Below, piece after piece: positions 36,305-44,599 of a stretch of DNA of 64,000 nt; the stretch's first letter is position 1; every line of letters begins with the position of its first letter. A program made the translations under genes and the position numbers. The stretch lies in the NCBI RefSeq assembly GCF_011764585.1, contig NZ_AP022853.1, forward strand, positions 727,501 through 791,500, read 5' to 3'. The notes under the pieces are model-generated. The model did no database searches. It was not told where the DNA came from and was given only the letters and a program-made list of their open reading frames with translations. The stretch is from Sulfurimicrobium lacus (lineage in GTDB: Bacteria > Pseudomonadota > Gammaproteobacteria > Burkholderiales > Sulfuricellaceae).

Positions 36305-37087
36305 TTAAGTTTGAGCGGATCCGGGCGCCGCGTTTGTATGCGTGCGCTCGGTAATCCGTTTTAGTCTGGCCAGGTCATTCAGGACGAGGTGTTTGTTTTG
36401 AACGCTGATGAGACCGTCTTCCTGGAATTTTGAAAGCGTGCGGCTGATGGTTTCCAGTTTGAGGCCAAGATAACTGCCGATTTCCCCCCGTGTCATACGC
36501 AGTTGGAACTGGTGGGGAGAGTAACCGCGAGCGCCAAAGCGCTGGGAAAGGTTGAGCAGGAATGCAGCTAGTCTTTCATCCGCATTCATGCTCGAAAGCA
36601 AAACCATCAGGCCTTGATCGCGTGATATTTCACGGCTCATTATCTTGTGGAATTGCTTCTGCAAGGCGGGAATTTCGCGGCACAGGTTTTCAAGCGCAGA
36701 AAAAGGTATTTCGCAAATTTCGCTGTCTTCGAGCGCGATGGCGTTACAGCTGTGGTTGTCGTTGCAAATGGCGTCAAGCCCCAGCAATTCCCCGGTCATG
36801 TGAAAACCGGTAACGTGTTCCTGGCCGTTCTCACTGATGAACAGTGTTTTGAAAAAGCCGGTGCGCAGAGCATAAAGAGAGCGGAAGACATCCCCGACGC
36901 GATATAGATGTTCACCACGCTTAATCCGCTTGCGACGGTTAATGATGTTATCAAGCTGATGAAACTCTTCGCTCTTGAGGCCAATCGGGAGGCACCAGAG
37001 GTCGCGCAGATCACAAGCTGAGCACGCACTCTTGGGGTAATGGACATCAATAATATCGGCAAACAGCTGATGGACTTTCTGTTGCAT
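36305..37087 (-). CDS. fnr: FNR-type oxygen-sensing regulator (Crp/Fnr family)
   Basis: A 260-aa protein. The N-terminal cysteines SACSACDLRDLWC plus a fourth in DAICNDNHSC are the 4Fe-4S ligands of FNR/Anr. The cyclic-nucleotide-like domain (LDNIINRRKRIKRGEHLYRV, HVTGFHMTGELLGLDAI) is followed by a helix-turn-helix with MTRGEIGSYLGLKLETISRTL, whose recognition helix E-xx-S-R is the FNR type that reads TTGAT. The ATG at 37087 is chosen; a TTG 36 nt upstream is an alternative. It ends the cbb3 locus convergently and probably drives ccoNOQP. Confidence 0.95.
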   Translation of the reverse strand: MQQKVHQLFADIIDVHYPKSACSACDLRDLWCLPIGLKSEEFHQLDNIINRRKRIKRGEHLYRVGDVFRSLYALRTGFFKTLFISENGQEHVTGFHMTGELLGLDAICNDNHSCNAIALEDSEICEIPFSALENLCREIPALQKQFHKIMSREISRDQGLMVLLSSMNADERLAAFLLNLSQRFGARGYSPHQFQLRMTRGEIGSYLGLKLETISRTLSKFQEDGLISVQNKHLVLNDLARLKRITERTHTNAAPGSAQT

Positions 37088-37110
37088 TTTATGTGTCGCG
37101 TCACTTTCCT

Positions 37111-38193
37111 TTAAGTGCGGCAATCATCGCATGATTGGCCGTGCTGCGCTAGAGCCCAAGTAACATGTTCTCGTACGAGAAGGGAATTATGGTTATCTAG
37201 TTTTTTAAGGGCTTCTATGATGATCTTTGTCGTGGGAGCATTGCCCAGCGCGACTGCAATATTGCGCAACCAGCGTTCATGTCCGATTCGGTGGATAGCG
37301 CTTCCAGCAGTTTTGACGCGAAACTCTTCTTCGCTCCATGCCAGCAGGGTGGTTAGATCCATGCTATCCAAACTGTGGCGTACTTCAAAATCTTTTTCCG
37401 TGCTTGTTTGCGCAATGCGGTTCCATGGACAAACCAGCTGGCAATCATCGCAGCCATAAATGCGGTTTCCCATTAGCGATCTCAGCGGAAGAGGGATGCT
37501 ACCCTTGTGCTCGATGGTGAGGTAGGAAATGCAGCGTCGTGCGTCCACCCGATAGGGTGCGATGATGGCCTGGGTGGGGCAGGCTTCGATGCAGCGAGAG
37601 CAAGTGCCGCAATGCGCGCCTTGTGGCGGGTCAAGAGGCAAGGGGAGGTCAGTGTAGATTTCACCCAGGAAAAACCAGGAACCGTGTTCACGCGATAACA
37701 ACATGCTGTGCTTGCCGCGCCACCCGAGCCCGGCTTGGGCAGCCAACTCGACTTCCATCACCGGAGCGCTGTCGCTGAAGACGCGGTAACCGAATGGGCC
37801 GATTTCTTCCCTGATTTTGTCGGAAAGTTTCTGCAGTCTTGCGCGCAAGATTTTATGGTAGTCTCGCCCCAGAGCGTAGCGCGAGATGAAGGCTTTGGTG
37901 GGGCTGGCAAGGATTTCAAGGCTATCGTGCGCATCCGGCGGCAGATAATCCATCCGTGCGCTAATGACGGTAAGCGTGCCTGGTACCAGTTCAGCAGGTC
38001 GGCTGCGCTTCATGCCATGGCTTGCCATGTAATCCATTTCGCCGTGCATGTCCTGCTCCAGCCATTCCAGCAGTCTTGTTTCGGCCTTGGAGAGATCGGG
38101 GGCGCTGATGGCGACAGCCTGGAAGCCTAATGTCTTGCCCCAGGACTTAATTTTTTCGCTCAAGGCGCCGTAATCTGTTAATAAACCCTGCAC
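37111..38193 (-). CDS. queG: Epoxyqueuosine reductase
   Basis: Cobalamin-dependent iron-sulfur enzyme completing queuosine in tRNA. Seen: the N-terminal cobalamin-binding region (YALGRDYHKILRARLQKL, GWRGKHSMLLSREHGSWFFLG), two 4Fe-4S motifs in CGTCSRCIEACPTQAI and GCDDCQLVCPWN, and CISYLTIEHKGSIP. The GTG at 38193 gives 360 aa, aligning with the family N-terminus (GALSEKIKSWGKTLGFQAV). Upstream codons to 38331 would overlap tsaE on the other strand and lack similarity. It ends 23 nt before fnr on the same strand. Confidence 0.92.
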   Translation of the reverse strand: MQGLLTDYGALSEKIKSWGKTLGFQAVAISAPDLSKAETRLLEWLEQDMHGEMDYMASHGMKRSRPAELVPGTLTVISARMDYLPPDAHDSLEILASPTKAFISRYALGRDYHKILRARLQKLSDKIREEIGPFGYRVFSDSAPVMEVELAAQAGLGWRGKHSMLLSREHGSWFFLGEIYTDLPLPLDPPQGAHCGTCSRCIEACPTQAIIAPYRVDARRCISYLTIEHKGSIPLPLRSLMGNRIYGCDDCQLVCPWNRIAQTSTEKDFEVRHSLDSMDLTTLLAWSEEEFRVKTAGSAIHRIGHERWLRNIAVALGNAPTTKIIIEALKKLDNHNSLLVREHVTWALAQHGQSCDDCRT

Positions 38194-38204
38194 AAGAGTC
38201 CGAT

Positions 38205-38675
38205 ATGAAAGTTGCGCGATATCTCGCGGATGAAAACAGCACTGCACGATTGGGCTTTGAATTGGCCATGGTACTGCATCCGGGGCTGGTCTTCTATCTG
38301 GTCGGGGACCTTGGCGCCGGTAAAACGACATTAGTCCGGTCTGTCTTGCGCGGACTGGGATTTCAGGGAAAAGTGAAAAGTCCGACCTACGCTTTAGTTG
38401 AATCTTATGTTGTTTCTAGTTTAAACTTATACCACTTTGATTTGTATAGATTCGCAGATCCAGAAGAGTGGGAGAGCTCAGGGTTCCGCGAATATTTCAA
38501 TCCGCATACGGTAAGTTTTGTGGAGTGGCCGGAGAAGGCAGTGGGGTTTTTGCCTCCGGCAGATGTGATTATTCACCTCGGTATCCGTGATTTCGGGCGC
38601 GAGGCAGAGCTGGAAGCAGTATCGGAGGCAGGCAGGCAATGTTTAAACCGGCTTCAGAACATAAGCGCCACCTGA
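38205..38675 (+). CDS. tsaE: tRNA threonylcarbamoyladenosine biosynthesis ATPase TsaE
   Basis: P-loop ATPase partner of TsaBD for t6A37 of tRNA. The 156-aa protein has Walker A GDLGAGKTTLVRSVLRGLG, KSPTYALVESY and FVEWPEKA, all diagnostic. It is divergent from queG, with only 11 bp between start codons, so each promoter must lie inside the other gene's coding sequence. It overlaps amiC by 37 nt. Confidence 0.95.
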   Translation: MKVARYLADENSTARLGFELAMVLHPGLVFYLVGDLGAGKTTLVRSVLRGLGFQGKVKSPTYALVESYVVSSLNLYHFDLYRFADPEEWESSGFREYFNPHTVSFVEWPEKAVGFLPPADVIIHLGIRDFGREAELEAVSEAGRQCLNRLQNISAT

Positions 38676-40069
38676 GTGTGGAAATGCCCGAACGGCGCAG
38701 CCTGGTTGCGTTGCTCGGGTTGGGAGCGTTGTGGGCGGCGTTTCTGCTGGCGCTGCTTGCCGTTAATACTGCCAATGCGGCAGTTACGGTAACCGCTGCG
38801 CGGGTCTGGCCTGCTGCGGAATATACACGCATTACCCTGGAAACTTCTTCCCTCATCAAGTTTTCACAATCCATCGTTAAAGACCCCGAGCGACTGGTCC
38901 TCGACCTTGAAGGAATAGAGCCAAATGCAGCGCTGACGGGCCTTTCTGCCAAGGTCGGCGAGGATGACCCATATATCAAATTAGTGCGGGTAGGGCGTTT
39001 CAAGCCAGGTGTGGTACGCGTGGTGCTGGATCTCAAAACCGAGGTCAAGTCTTCCGTATTTACGTTGCCGCCGGTCGGCGAATACGGCAATAGACTGGTG
39101 GTGGATATCTACCCGGCCAAACCGCTGGACCCCTTGATGGCGCTTGTGGATTCGCCGCGACAGGCTGCAGAAGGCAGCCAGGATTTGGGAAATCAGGGAG
39201 GTGACAAAGCTGCGGCAACGCCTGCTGCGGTGCCGGTTGCCAAATCAGAGCCGGTAGAGCCCAAGAGCGTTCAGGCAGAGAACCCGAATGCCGGCCTGGA
39301 AAAGGCTCCTAAAGGCGAAAAACGCAAACCCGAGTTGCAGGTGACAAGGCTGGTCACGATTGCCATCGACGCGGGTCATGGCGGTGAGGACCCCGGTGCC
39401 CAGGGCGCGCGCGGGACGCATGAAAAAGACGTCACGCTGGCCATTGCCAGGCAGCTTAAAGCGGTGGTCGACGCGGAGCCTAATATGCGCGGCGTCCTGA
39501 TTCGCGACGGGGATTACTTCATTCCGCTACAAGGCCGGGTGGTGAAGGCGCGTAAGGTAAGCGCCGATTTGTTCGTATCCATCCACGCCGATGCCTTCAT
39601 CCGTCCGGATGCGCGTGGCTCCTCGGTGTTCGCGTTATCGGAACGTGGCGCCACATCTGCTGCCGCGCGTTGGCTGGCGAAGAAGGAAAACGAGGCTGAC
39701 CTCATCGGCGGCGTCAATCTGGACGTGAAAGACCCCTATTTGGCGCGCACTCTGCTGGATTTGTCGCAAACCGCGACCATCAACGACAGCCTGAAACTGG
39801 GTAAGGCCGTGCTGAACGAACTGGGTGGCATCAACTCGCTGCACAAGGGGGCGGTGGAGCAGGCCGGGTTTGCGGTACTCAAATCGCCCGATATTCCTTC
39901 CATCCTGGTCGAAACGGCATTCATCTCGAATCCTGAAGAGGAAAACCGGCTGACCGACGATGCTTATCAGGAAAAAATGGCGAAGGCTATTTTGTCCGGC
40001 ATCAAGCGCTACTTCTCCAAGAACCCGCCCTTGGCGAAATCCCGCCTGGCTGCAAGCGGAGCCTTCTGA
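38639..40069 (+). CDS. amiC: N-acetylmuramoyl-L-alanine amidase (AMIN + Amidase_3)
   Basis: Periplasmic zinc amidase that splits septal peptidoglycan. The 476-aa protein has a signal segment (about 22-48, SLVALLGLGALWAAFLLALL ending ANAA), an AMIN targeting domain (about 50-155), a Pro/Ala-rich linker, then Amidase_3 (about 240-465) with TIAIDAGHGGEDPGAQG, the zinc ligands in THEKD and VSIHADAF, and ILVETAFISNPEEE. GGAGG precedes the ATG at 38639, which lies inside tsaE. The tsaE-amiC order is widespread in proteobacteria. Confidence 0.95.
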   Translation: MFKPASEHKRHLSVEMPERRSLVALLGLGALWAAFLLALLAVNTANAAVTVTAARVWPAAEYTRITLETSSLIKFSQSIVKDPERLVLDLEGIEPNAALTGLSAKVGEDDPYIKLVRVGRFKPGVVRVVLDLKTEVKSSVFTLPPVGEYGNRLVVDIYPAKPLDPLMALVDSPRQAAEGSQDLGNQGGDKAAATPAAVPVAKSEPVEPKSVQAENPNAGLEKAPKGEKRKPELQVTRLVTIAIDAGHGGEDPGAQGARGTHEKDVTLAIARQLKAVVDAEPNMRGVLIRDGDYFIPLQGRVVKARKVSADLFVSIHADAFIRPDARGSSVFALSERGATSAAARWLAKKENEADLIGGVNLDVKDPYLARTLLDLSQTATINDSLKLGKAVLNELGGINSLHKGAVEQAGFAVLKSPDIPSILVETAFISNPEEENRLTDDAYQEKMAKAILSGIKRYFSKNPPLAKSRLAASGAF

Positions 40070-40072
40070 TTT

Positions 40073-41278
40073 TCAGGCAAATTGTCCGGCAACCCAGCCT
40101 GACGACCAAGCCCACTGGAAATTGTAACCGCCGAGCCACCCGGTGACGTCGACCACTTCGCCGATGAAAAAGAGCCCCGGCACCGTCATCGCCTCCATTG
40201 ACTTCGACGACAGCGCGTTAGTATCGATACCTCCCAGCGTCACTTCTGCCTTGGCATAGCCCAGCGTACCGGATGGCATCAGAACCCACCCCTTGAGCGC
40301 CTCTGCAGCGGCGCTGATATCTCGCTTCGAGAGTTCATTAAGCGGCCGCTCCCAGCCGAATAGCGCGCACCATTCGTGCGCGAACCGGCGCGGCAGATGT
40401 TCCGCCAGCAGGCTGGATAGCCGTGCTTTGCTGTTGCGGTGCTCTGTCAGCCACGCCGACGCATCGGTGTCGGGCAGCAGGTCGATCTCGATCGCTTGCC
40501 TCTTGCCGTCGCTGTATTCCTGCATCTGCCAGTAACTGGAAATCTGCAGAATGGCCGGCCCGGAAAGGCCGCGGTGCGTGAGCAAAACGTTCTCGCGGAA
40601 CGATCCGCCATTGCACCAGGTTGCGGCGTCGAGCGTGGCGCCTGCCAGCGGTTTGAGCGGAACGAGCGTTTCCGGCGCGAGCGCCAGCGGCACCAGGGCC
40701 GGTTTCGGGGCAACCACGGGCAGGCCGAATTGTTCAGCAAGCTTGTAGCCGAATGGGCTGGCTCCGATGAGTGGCGCAGCAAGTCCCCCGCTGGCGACTA
40801 CCAGTGATTGGCAGCGGAAGGTGCCACGTTCCGTGGCCACAGAAAAACGCACGCCCTCCATGTCTTCGATGCGTGCGACTTGCCGGACGGCGCAGGGCAT
40901 CGCCCACTGCACGCCGGCAGCATCGCACGCGTCCTTGAGCATATCGATGATGTCCTGAGCTGAATCGTCGCAGAAGAGCTGGCCGTGTTCGCGTTCGTGG
41001 TAGGGTATGCGGCGTCGCTCGATCATCTTGATGAAGTCGTGCTGAGAGAAACGGGCAAGCGCCGAGCGGCAAAAATGCGGATTTTGCGACAGGTAATTTT
41101 CTGCGCCAACACTACGGTTGGTGAAGTTGCAGCGGCCGCCGCCGGAAATGCGAATGCGCTCGGCGAGTTTTTCCCCGTGGTCGAGCAGCAGCACTCGCCG
41201 CCCGCGCTGGCCCGCTTGTGCCGCACACATCATGCCGGCAGCGCCGGCTCCGATCACGACGACATCGAACGAACTCAA
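40073..41278 (-). CDS. NAD(P)/FAD-dependent oxidoreductase, YhiN/HI0933 family
   Basis: A 401-aa flavoprotein. The N-terminus VVVIGAGAAGMMCAAQAGQR binds FAD, ISGGGRCNFTNRS is the family signature, and FFIGEVVDVTGWLGGYNFQWAWSSGW is the C-terminal FAD-contact block (described; core WLGGYNFQWAWSSG). Physiological substrates of this family are unknown. It overlaps the upstream small membrane protein by 4 nt (ATGA), so the two are translationally coupled. Confidence 0.92.
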   Translation of the reverse strand: MSSFDVVVIGAGAAGMMCAAQAGQRGRRVLLLDHGEKLAERIRISGGGRCNFTNRSVGAENYLSQNPHFCRSALARFSQHDFIKMIERRRIPYHEREHGQLFCDDSAQDIIDMLKDACDAAGVQWAMPCAVRQVARIEDMEGVRFSVATERGTFRCQSLVVASGGLAAPLIGASPFGYKLAEQFGLPVVAPKPALVPLALAPETLVPLKPLAGATLDAATWCNGGSFRENVLLTHRGLSGPAILQISSYWQMQEYSDGKRQAIEIDLLPDTDASAWLTEHRNSKARLSSLLAEHLPRRFAHEWCALFGWERPLNELSKRDISAAAEALKGWVLMPSGTLGYAKAEVTLGGIDTNALSSKSMEAMTVPGLFFIGEVVDVTGWLGGYNFQWAWSSGWVAGQFA

Positions 41279-41508
41279 TCAGCGGAGCTTTGTACGGCGG
41301 CGAGCATCGCCAGCCCCAGCGGGAACGCGCCGGACAGGATCAGCGCGATACCGGTAACCACGAGCGCCAGGCCACCATCGGCATTGAGCAGGGGGTGTAC
41401 TTTGTGCAGCAGTCCGGTCATTGCAAAAATGCCGACCGCGAGGGTGATAAATCCGAGGACGCCGAAAAAAACGGCGCTGACGGGCAGGCGGAAGCGTGTT
41501 GGTGGCAT
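41275..41508 (-). CDS. Small two-helix membrane protein coupled to the YhiN-like gene
   Basis: A 77-aa protein with two hydrophobic segments (about 11-33, VFFGVLGFITLAVGIFAMTG; about 46-70, GLALVVTGIALILSGAFPLG). I do not recognise the family. It starts at ATG 41508 and its stop overlaps the YhiN-like start by 4 nt. A membrane tether or partner for the flavoprotein is possible (inference). Confidence 0.75.
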   Translation of the reverse strand: MPPTRFRLPVSAVFFGVLGFITLAVGIFAMTGLLHKVHPLLNADGGLALVVTGIALILSGAFPLGLAMLAAVQSSAD

Positions 41509-41648
41509 GGTGTCGATACTTTCTTTGTCGATTCCTGGCTTGGCGGCTGGGAAAATTTCAGGTGTGCGCAGGCCGCAGTGTCTGAAGTGAAATGGTACAT
41601 GCTTTGCACTTCATTTTCTTTATCAAAATGACTGGCGAATCTGGTCCG

Positions 41649-42254
41649 CTACGGCGGGCAGTTGCTTATGCATTTCACCTCCGGAATCTTCTTGCCGCCG
41701 CACGCCAGAAAACAGGCGTCATAGATGGACTGGCAGCCGCAGTCCACATCGCAGCGCTCGCCTCTCAGACGCTCGAACTCTGCGCTCCTGCTGGGCTTCG
41801 CCGGCGGAACAGGGGGTGAGTAGTATGGCATCTCCCAAGGGGAATATGGCCACAAACCATGGTGCCATGAGTAGGGGTAGCCCCAATTCAGCGACAGATA
41901 TAAGTCATATTGCAGCACTTCCCGGCGGTAGCGACCCAGTTCCGTCTCGTAACGCTTCATGTCCGCGTTGTAGCGTTCATCGACCAGAGGTGCCAGATTC
42001 TTCAGGCAAGCCTGACTGGTCGCAGTGCACTGCTCGCGGCATATGGCAATTTTGCGCGTGCAAGCTTCCAGGCAAGTGCGGCCTGCCATGTCTGTCGGCG
42101 GCTCGTAGCGATACGCGGACTGGTAGCGGGGGGCAGCACAAGCGGCCAGTTCAAGAATAAGAGCGGCCATTGTCAGGACACGCAAGGCGGAGCGAATGGA
42201 TCGACTCCCCGAAAATACCCGCCTGACCTTGCTGATGGAGCGCTTAGCAACCAT
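41649..42254 (-). CDS. Cys-rich predicted lipoprotein of unknown function
   Basis: About 201 aa from the ATG at 42254. A hydrophobic stretch ending in ILELAACAAP looks like a lipobox with the lipidated Cys near residue 38; an ATG at 42170 would give a shorter, more normal signal (MAALILELAAC). The mature part is rich in cysteine (CLEACTRKIAICREQC, and a final CDVDCGCQSIYDACFLACGG), suggesting disulfides in the periplasm. The frame is open further upstream to 42548, but that part overlaps the divergent lipoprotein gene. A TATAAT-like sequence lies just before 42254 on this strand. Family unknown. Confidence 0.7.
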   Translation of the reverse strand: MVAKRSISKVRRVFSGSRSIRSALRVLTMAALILELAACAAPRYQSAYRYEPPTDMAGRTCLEACTRKIAICREQCTATSQACLKNLAPLVDERYNADMKRYETELGRYRREVLQYDLYLSLNWGYPYSWHHGLWPYSPWEMPYYSPPVPPAKPSRSAEFERLRGERCDVDCGCQSIYDACFLACGGKKIPEVKCISNCPP

Positions 42255-42302
42255 AATCGCCACATTCACAATTATACGTTTACAGACTTGAAAGGAAATT
42301 AG

Positions 42303-42611
42303 ATGCAGAAAAAGACACCGTCGTTCACCGCATTGGTCCTCGCACCCATGATCGTCCTTTTCCTGTTGTCCGGCTGTAGCAGCAAGCCCAAAACCGAGGC
42401 CGAGCGGACCGTCGAGTTCTTGCGCGACCTGAGCGATGAAAAAGTCGCCGAGGAATTCCACGCGGCCTACTGGGAAAACCAGTGCAAGCAAAACAACCAG
42501 ATATGGAAAAACGCCCAGAAAATATGCCATGACGGCGGGCCGCATCACTGGATGTGCGACGTAATTACGACCATGAAGGATTGCCAGGCCCGCTCGGTCG
42601 GGGTCAACTGA
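42303..42611 (+). CDS. Small predicted lipoprotein
   Basis: A 102-aa precursor with signal MQKKTPSFTALVLAPMIVLF and lipobox LLSGC. The mature part is helical at first (TEAERTVEFLRDLSDEKVAE) and has four further cysteines (ENQC, KIC, WMC, KDC). AGGAAATTAG precedes the ATG. It is divergent from the Cys-rich lipoprotein gene. I do not recognise the family; the TVEFL segment faintly recalls EexN-type entry-exclusion lipoproteins, not enough to name it. Confidence 0.75.
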   Translation: MQKKTPSFTALVLAPMIVLFLLSGCSSKPKTEAERTVEFLRDLSDEKVAEEFHAAYWENQCKQNNQIWKNAQKICHDGGPHHWMCDVITTMKDCQARSVGVN

Positions 42612-42628
42612 TTCGTCAAAACACGGCG

Positions 42629-42976
42629 CTATCCCTTCAGGACTGCGTCGATAAAGCCGTGCCGCTCATTCTCCAGAACGTTGATCGCTGCTTTCAGTCC
42701 GTCACCAGGAATATCCTCGGCCAAGCGCTCCAGTGCTTCCTGGCAGCGTTCATGGTAGGTGTTGAAAGCGGCAAGCACCGCCTCCGCCAGCAGCATTCTT
42801 TCTGCTTTCTTTGCTGGGCGCTGCTCCGCGCCGCCCAGCGGCTGGACCGCCGCGTAGCGGGCCAGGAATTTTTTCTCCCCACCCTCTTCCCTGCTGGCAA
42901 GTACCGGGCTGGTTTTGACATAAGCCGCGCCGTCAAGCTCGAAGCGTTGGCCAATGGCCAGGTCGTGAAATTTCAT
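42629..42976 (-). CDS. Conserved-looking small cytoplasmic protein
   Basis: A 115-aa protein with N-terminus MKFHDLAIGQRFELDGAAYV followed by KTSPVLAS, a beta-rich module, and a helical C-terminal half (AKKAERMLLAEAVLAAFNTY, HERCQEALERLAEDIPGDGL). No signal peptide or membrane segment. Function not recognised. It lies between envelope orphans and is probably monocistronic. Confidence 0.7.
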   Translation of the reverse strand: MKFHDLAIGQRFELDGAAYVKTSPVLASREEGGEKKFLARYAAVQPLGGAEQRPAKKAERMLLAEAVLAAFNTYHERCQEALERLAEDIPGDGLKAAINVLENERHGFIDAVLKG

Positions 42977-43061
42977 CGTTGTAATCTCAAGTAATGTAAC
43001 GGCGGCTACCCATGCCGATATGTATGAAGATCGGCTTTTGTGGGCCGAGATCTATAGCCTT

Positions 43062-43607
43062 CTAAAACAACAGCACTGCCACGCCTGCCACTAGCAAGCC
43101 AAAACCCGTCATTAACAGGGTGTTGTTGGGTTCCACGACGCCCTGGCGGACCTGAACATCTGCACTTATCAGGTTCATGCCTGCTTCGCCTGTCTGGCTG
43201 ATTTCCAGGAGATAGGCGTCACTGGTGTTGGCCTGGAATAACGGCATGGCCTCATGGAAATTCAGCAGCACTTCGCTTTCTAGCGAGGTGGATGTCAGCA
43301 TGAACGGCTGGTCAAAAATGGTTTTGTTCCCGGATTTTAACAATGCCCGGTATGAGTTGCGCGGCATCTTTGTTGGCGTCGTTACAGGGCCGTGTTCGGC
43401 TTGAAAACGGAGTATCAATCCGACTTTACCCATGTCGGGACTAAGCTCGATTCGCACCGGATCGAAGTGATTGCCTGCTGCCTGGTGTTTCACCGGCAGA
43501 GGATACGTTGATACCGCCTTGCCGCTGAGAAAGTGGCTGTACACATAATACCCAGGCCCCAAGACAAGACCGATAACCAGTAGCGCAACACCCGCTGAGT
43601 TTTCCAT
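43062..43607 (-). CDS. Membrane protein with large periplasmic domain, unknown
   Basis: A 181-aa protein from ATG 43607 (preceded by GGAAAG), with an N-terminal helix (SAGVALLVIGLVLGPGYYVY) and a C-terminal helix (TLLMTGFGLLVAGVAVLLF). Between them is a beta-rich domain of about 120 residues. The two-anchor layout recalls a small periplasmic loop protein. A longer frame to 43634 adds nine residues without a better ribosome site. Family unknown. Confidence 0.7.
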   Translation of the reverse strand: MENSAGVALLVIGLVLGPGYYVYSHFLSGKAVSTYPLPVKHQAAGNHFDPVRIELSPDMGKVGLILRFQAEHGPVTTPTKMPRNSYRALLKSGNKTIFDQPFMLTSTSLESEVLLNFHEAMPLFQANTSDAYLLEISQTGEAGMNLISADVQVRQGVVEPNNTLLMTGFGLLVAGVAVLLF

Positions 43608-43715
43608 ATGCTTTCCAAAGTCGAGCCAATGCAAGAAATTAGGCCCAGCGCAGAAATTGCGCGTTCCATAAAATGGTCGATTTTTCTTCGTTTTCCGGCA
43701 GCGTAGCTGGTCCGC

Positions 43716-44339
43716 CTATCGGTAATCGTGCCGCCTCGGCACATCCTGTGCGGGCACCAGGTCGCAGCGCATTCTGCCGCGCAGAAAACGCGAAGTTTCG
43801 ATGCGCTGCTCAAAGCCGCGTCGGTAGTCGGCGAAGGTTCCGAGCACACGGGCACACGTGCTCGGGTTGCGGCGATCGTCATCGTCATCGCGGCACAGGC
43901 CGACGCTCTGACCGTCGAAATATGCATAGGCCGGCGTGCGATAGCTCACTGTTCGGCTGGAAGGCTCGGTCAGGTTGAAAGATATCTCCATGCCTTGCAC
44001 CAGATCCAATGCCACTGGTTCGATAGTGCGCCATTTTCCACCCAGATAGGCCTCGGCGTTCGACAAGATGCATTGCACGCGCTCGCCGTAGCGCGCCTCT
44101 TGACGCCGTGTTTCCAGTTCGGCGCGTTGCCGCTCAGCCTCTGCTACGCGGGCACGTGCTTCGGCGGCTTGACGTTCGGCCTCGGCCCGCTTCAGCTCGG
44201 CCTGTTTTTCCTGGGCTTGCAGCCGCTGCGCTGTACTCATGGCTTGCCATTGTTCTTCTGGGATGCCGAGCGGATAGTGGGGGGTGCAGGCGGTGAGAGC
44301 GAGCAATACGATTGTTGAGGTCAACTTGTAAGGCAACAT
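43716..44339 (-). CDS. Coiled-coil lipoprotein of unknown function
   Basis: A 207-aa precursor with signal MLPYKLTSTIVLLALTAC, a clear lipobox (LTAC). A long Ala/Glu/Arg helix follows (about 33-85, with KRAEAERQAAEARARVAEAE), then a C-terminal globular part with three cysteines (VQCILSN, VGLCRDDDDDRRN, RMRCDLV). It is probably anchored in the outer membrane. It is the last gene before the ssrA island. Family unknown. Confidence 0.78.
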   Translation of the reverse strand: MLPYKLTSTIVLLALTACTPHYPLGIPEEQWQAMSTAQRLQAQEKQAELKRAEAERQAAEARARVAEAERQRAELETRRQEARYGERVQCILSNAEAYLGGKWRTIEPVALDLVQGMEISFNLTEPSSRTVSYRTPAYAYFDGQSVGLCRDDDDDRRNPSTCARVLGTFADYRRGFEQRIETSRFLRGRMRCDLVPAQDVPRRHDYR

Positions 44340-44578
44340 GGGGATCCTGCGTGTTGTTATTGGTGTTGTCGGAAATCATCTCTTATTTGCTTTAACACGA
44401 AGCATTACGGACTGAGCGGGCAATGCTACCCGAGGCCTTTTCTATTTGGAAGATTCCGGTCAACCTTTTGGGTGCCAAGTCGAGAGGTTCTCATCAAATT
44501 TAATCTCGTGGCACACCTCCTGTTTTCATCGTGCGGCAAAACAAAAGGCCACCGCATGGGTGGCCTTTTGTTTCGATT
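44340..44578. other. Gap before the ssrA island, holding only a terminator
   Basis: About 240 bp between the coiled-coil lipoprotein gene and the island edge. It holds the displaced ssrA terminator (44539-44573) and no gene that I can support. Confidence 0.6.
44539..44573 (-). terminator. Original ssrA terminator, displaced by the island
   Basis: Perfect 15-bp arms AAACAAAAGGCCACC / GGTGGCCTTTTGTTT around a 5-nt loop. It stands immediately beyond the left-end remnant of the ssrA 3' end, as it would if it once terminated ssrA on the minus strand. Confidence 0.75.
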
Positions 44579-44599
44579 TTGGTGGGGCGGCGGGAATCG
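44579..44599 (-). repeat. attL: remnant of the ssrA 3' end
   Basis: TTGGTGGGGCGGCGGGAATCG matches the 3' end of tmRNA at 48585-48606 (TTGGTGG-A-GGCGGCGGGAATCG) except for one missing A. It marks the left boundary of the island. Confidence 0.85.

Noticed and set aside
42255-42548. N-terminal extension of the Cys-rich lipoprotein
   Set aside because: It overlaps the divergent lipoprotein gene at 42303 and would put the lipobox in the middle of the protein.
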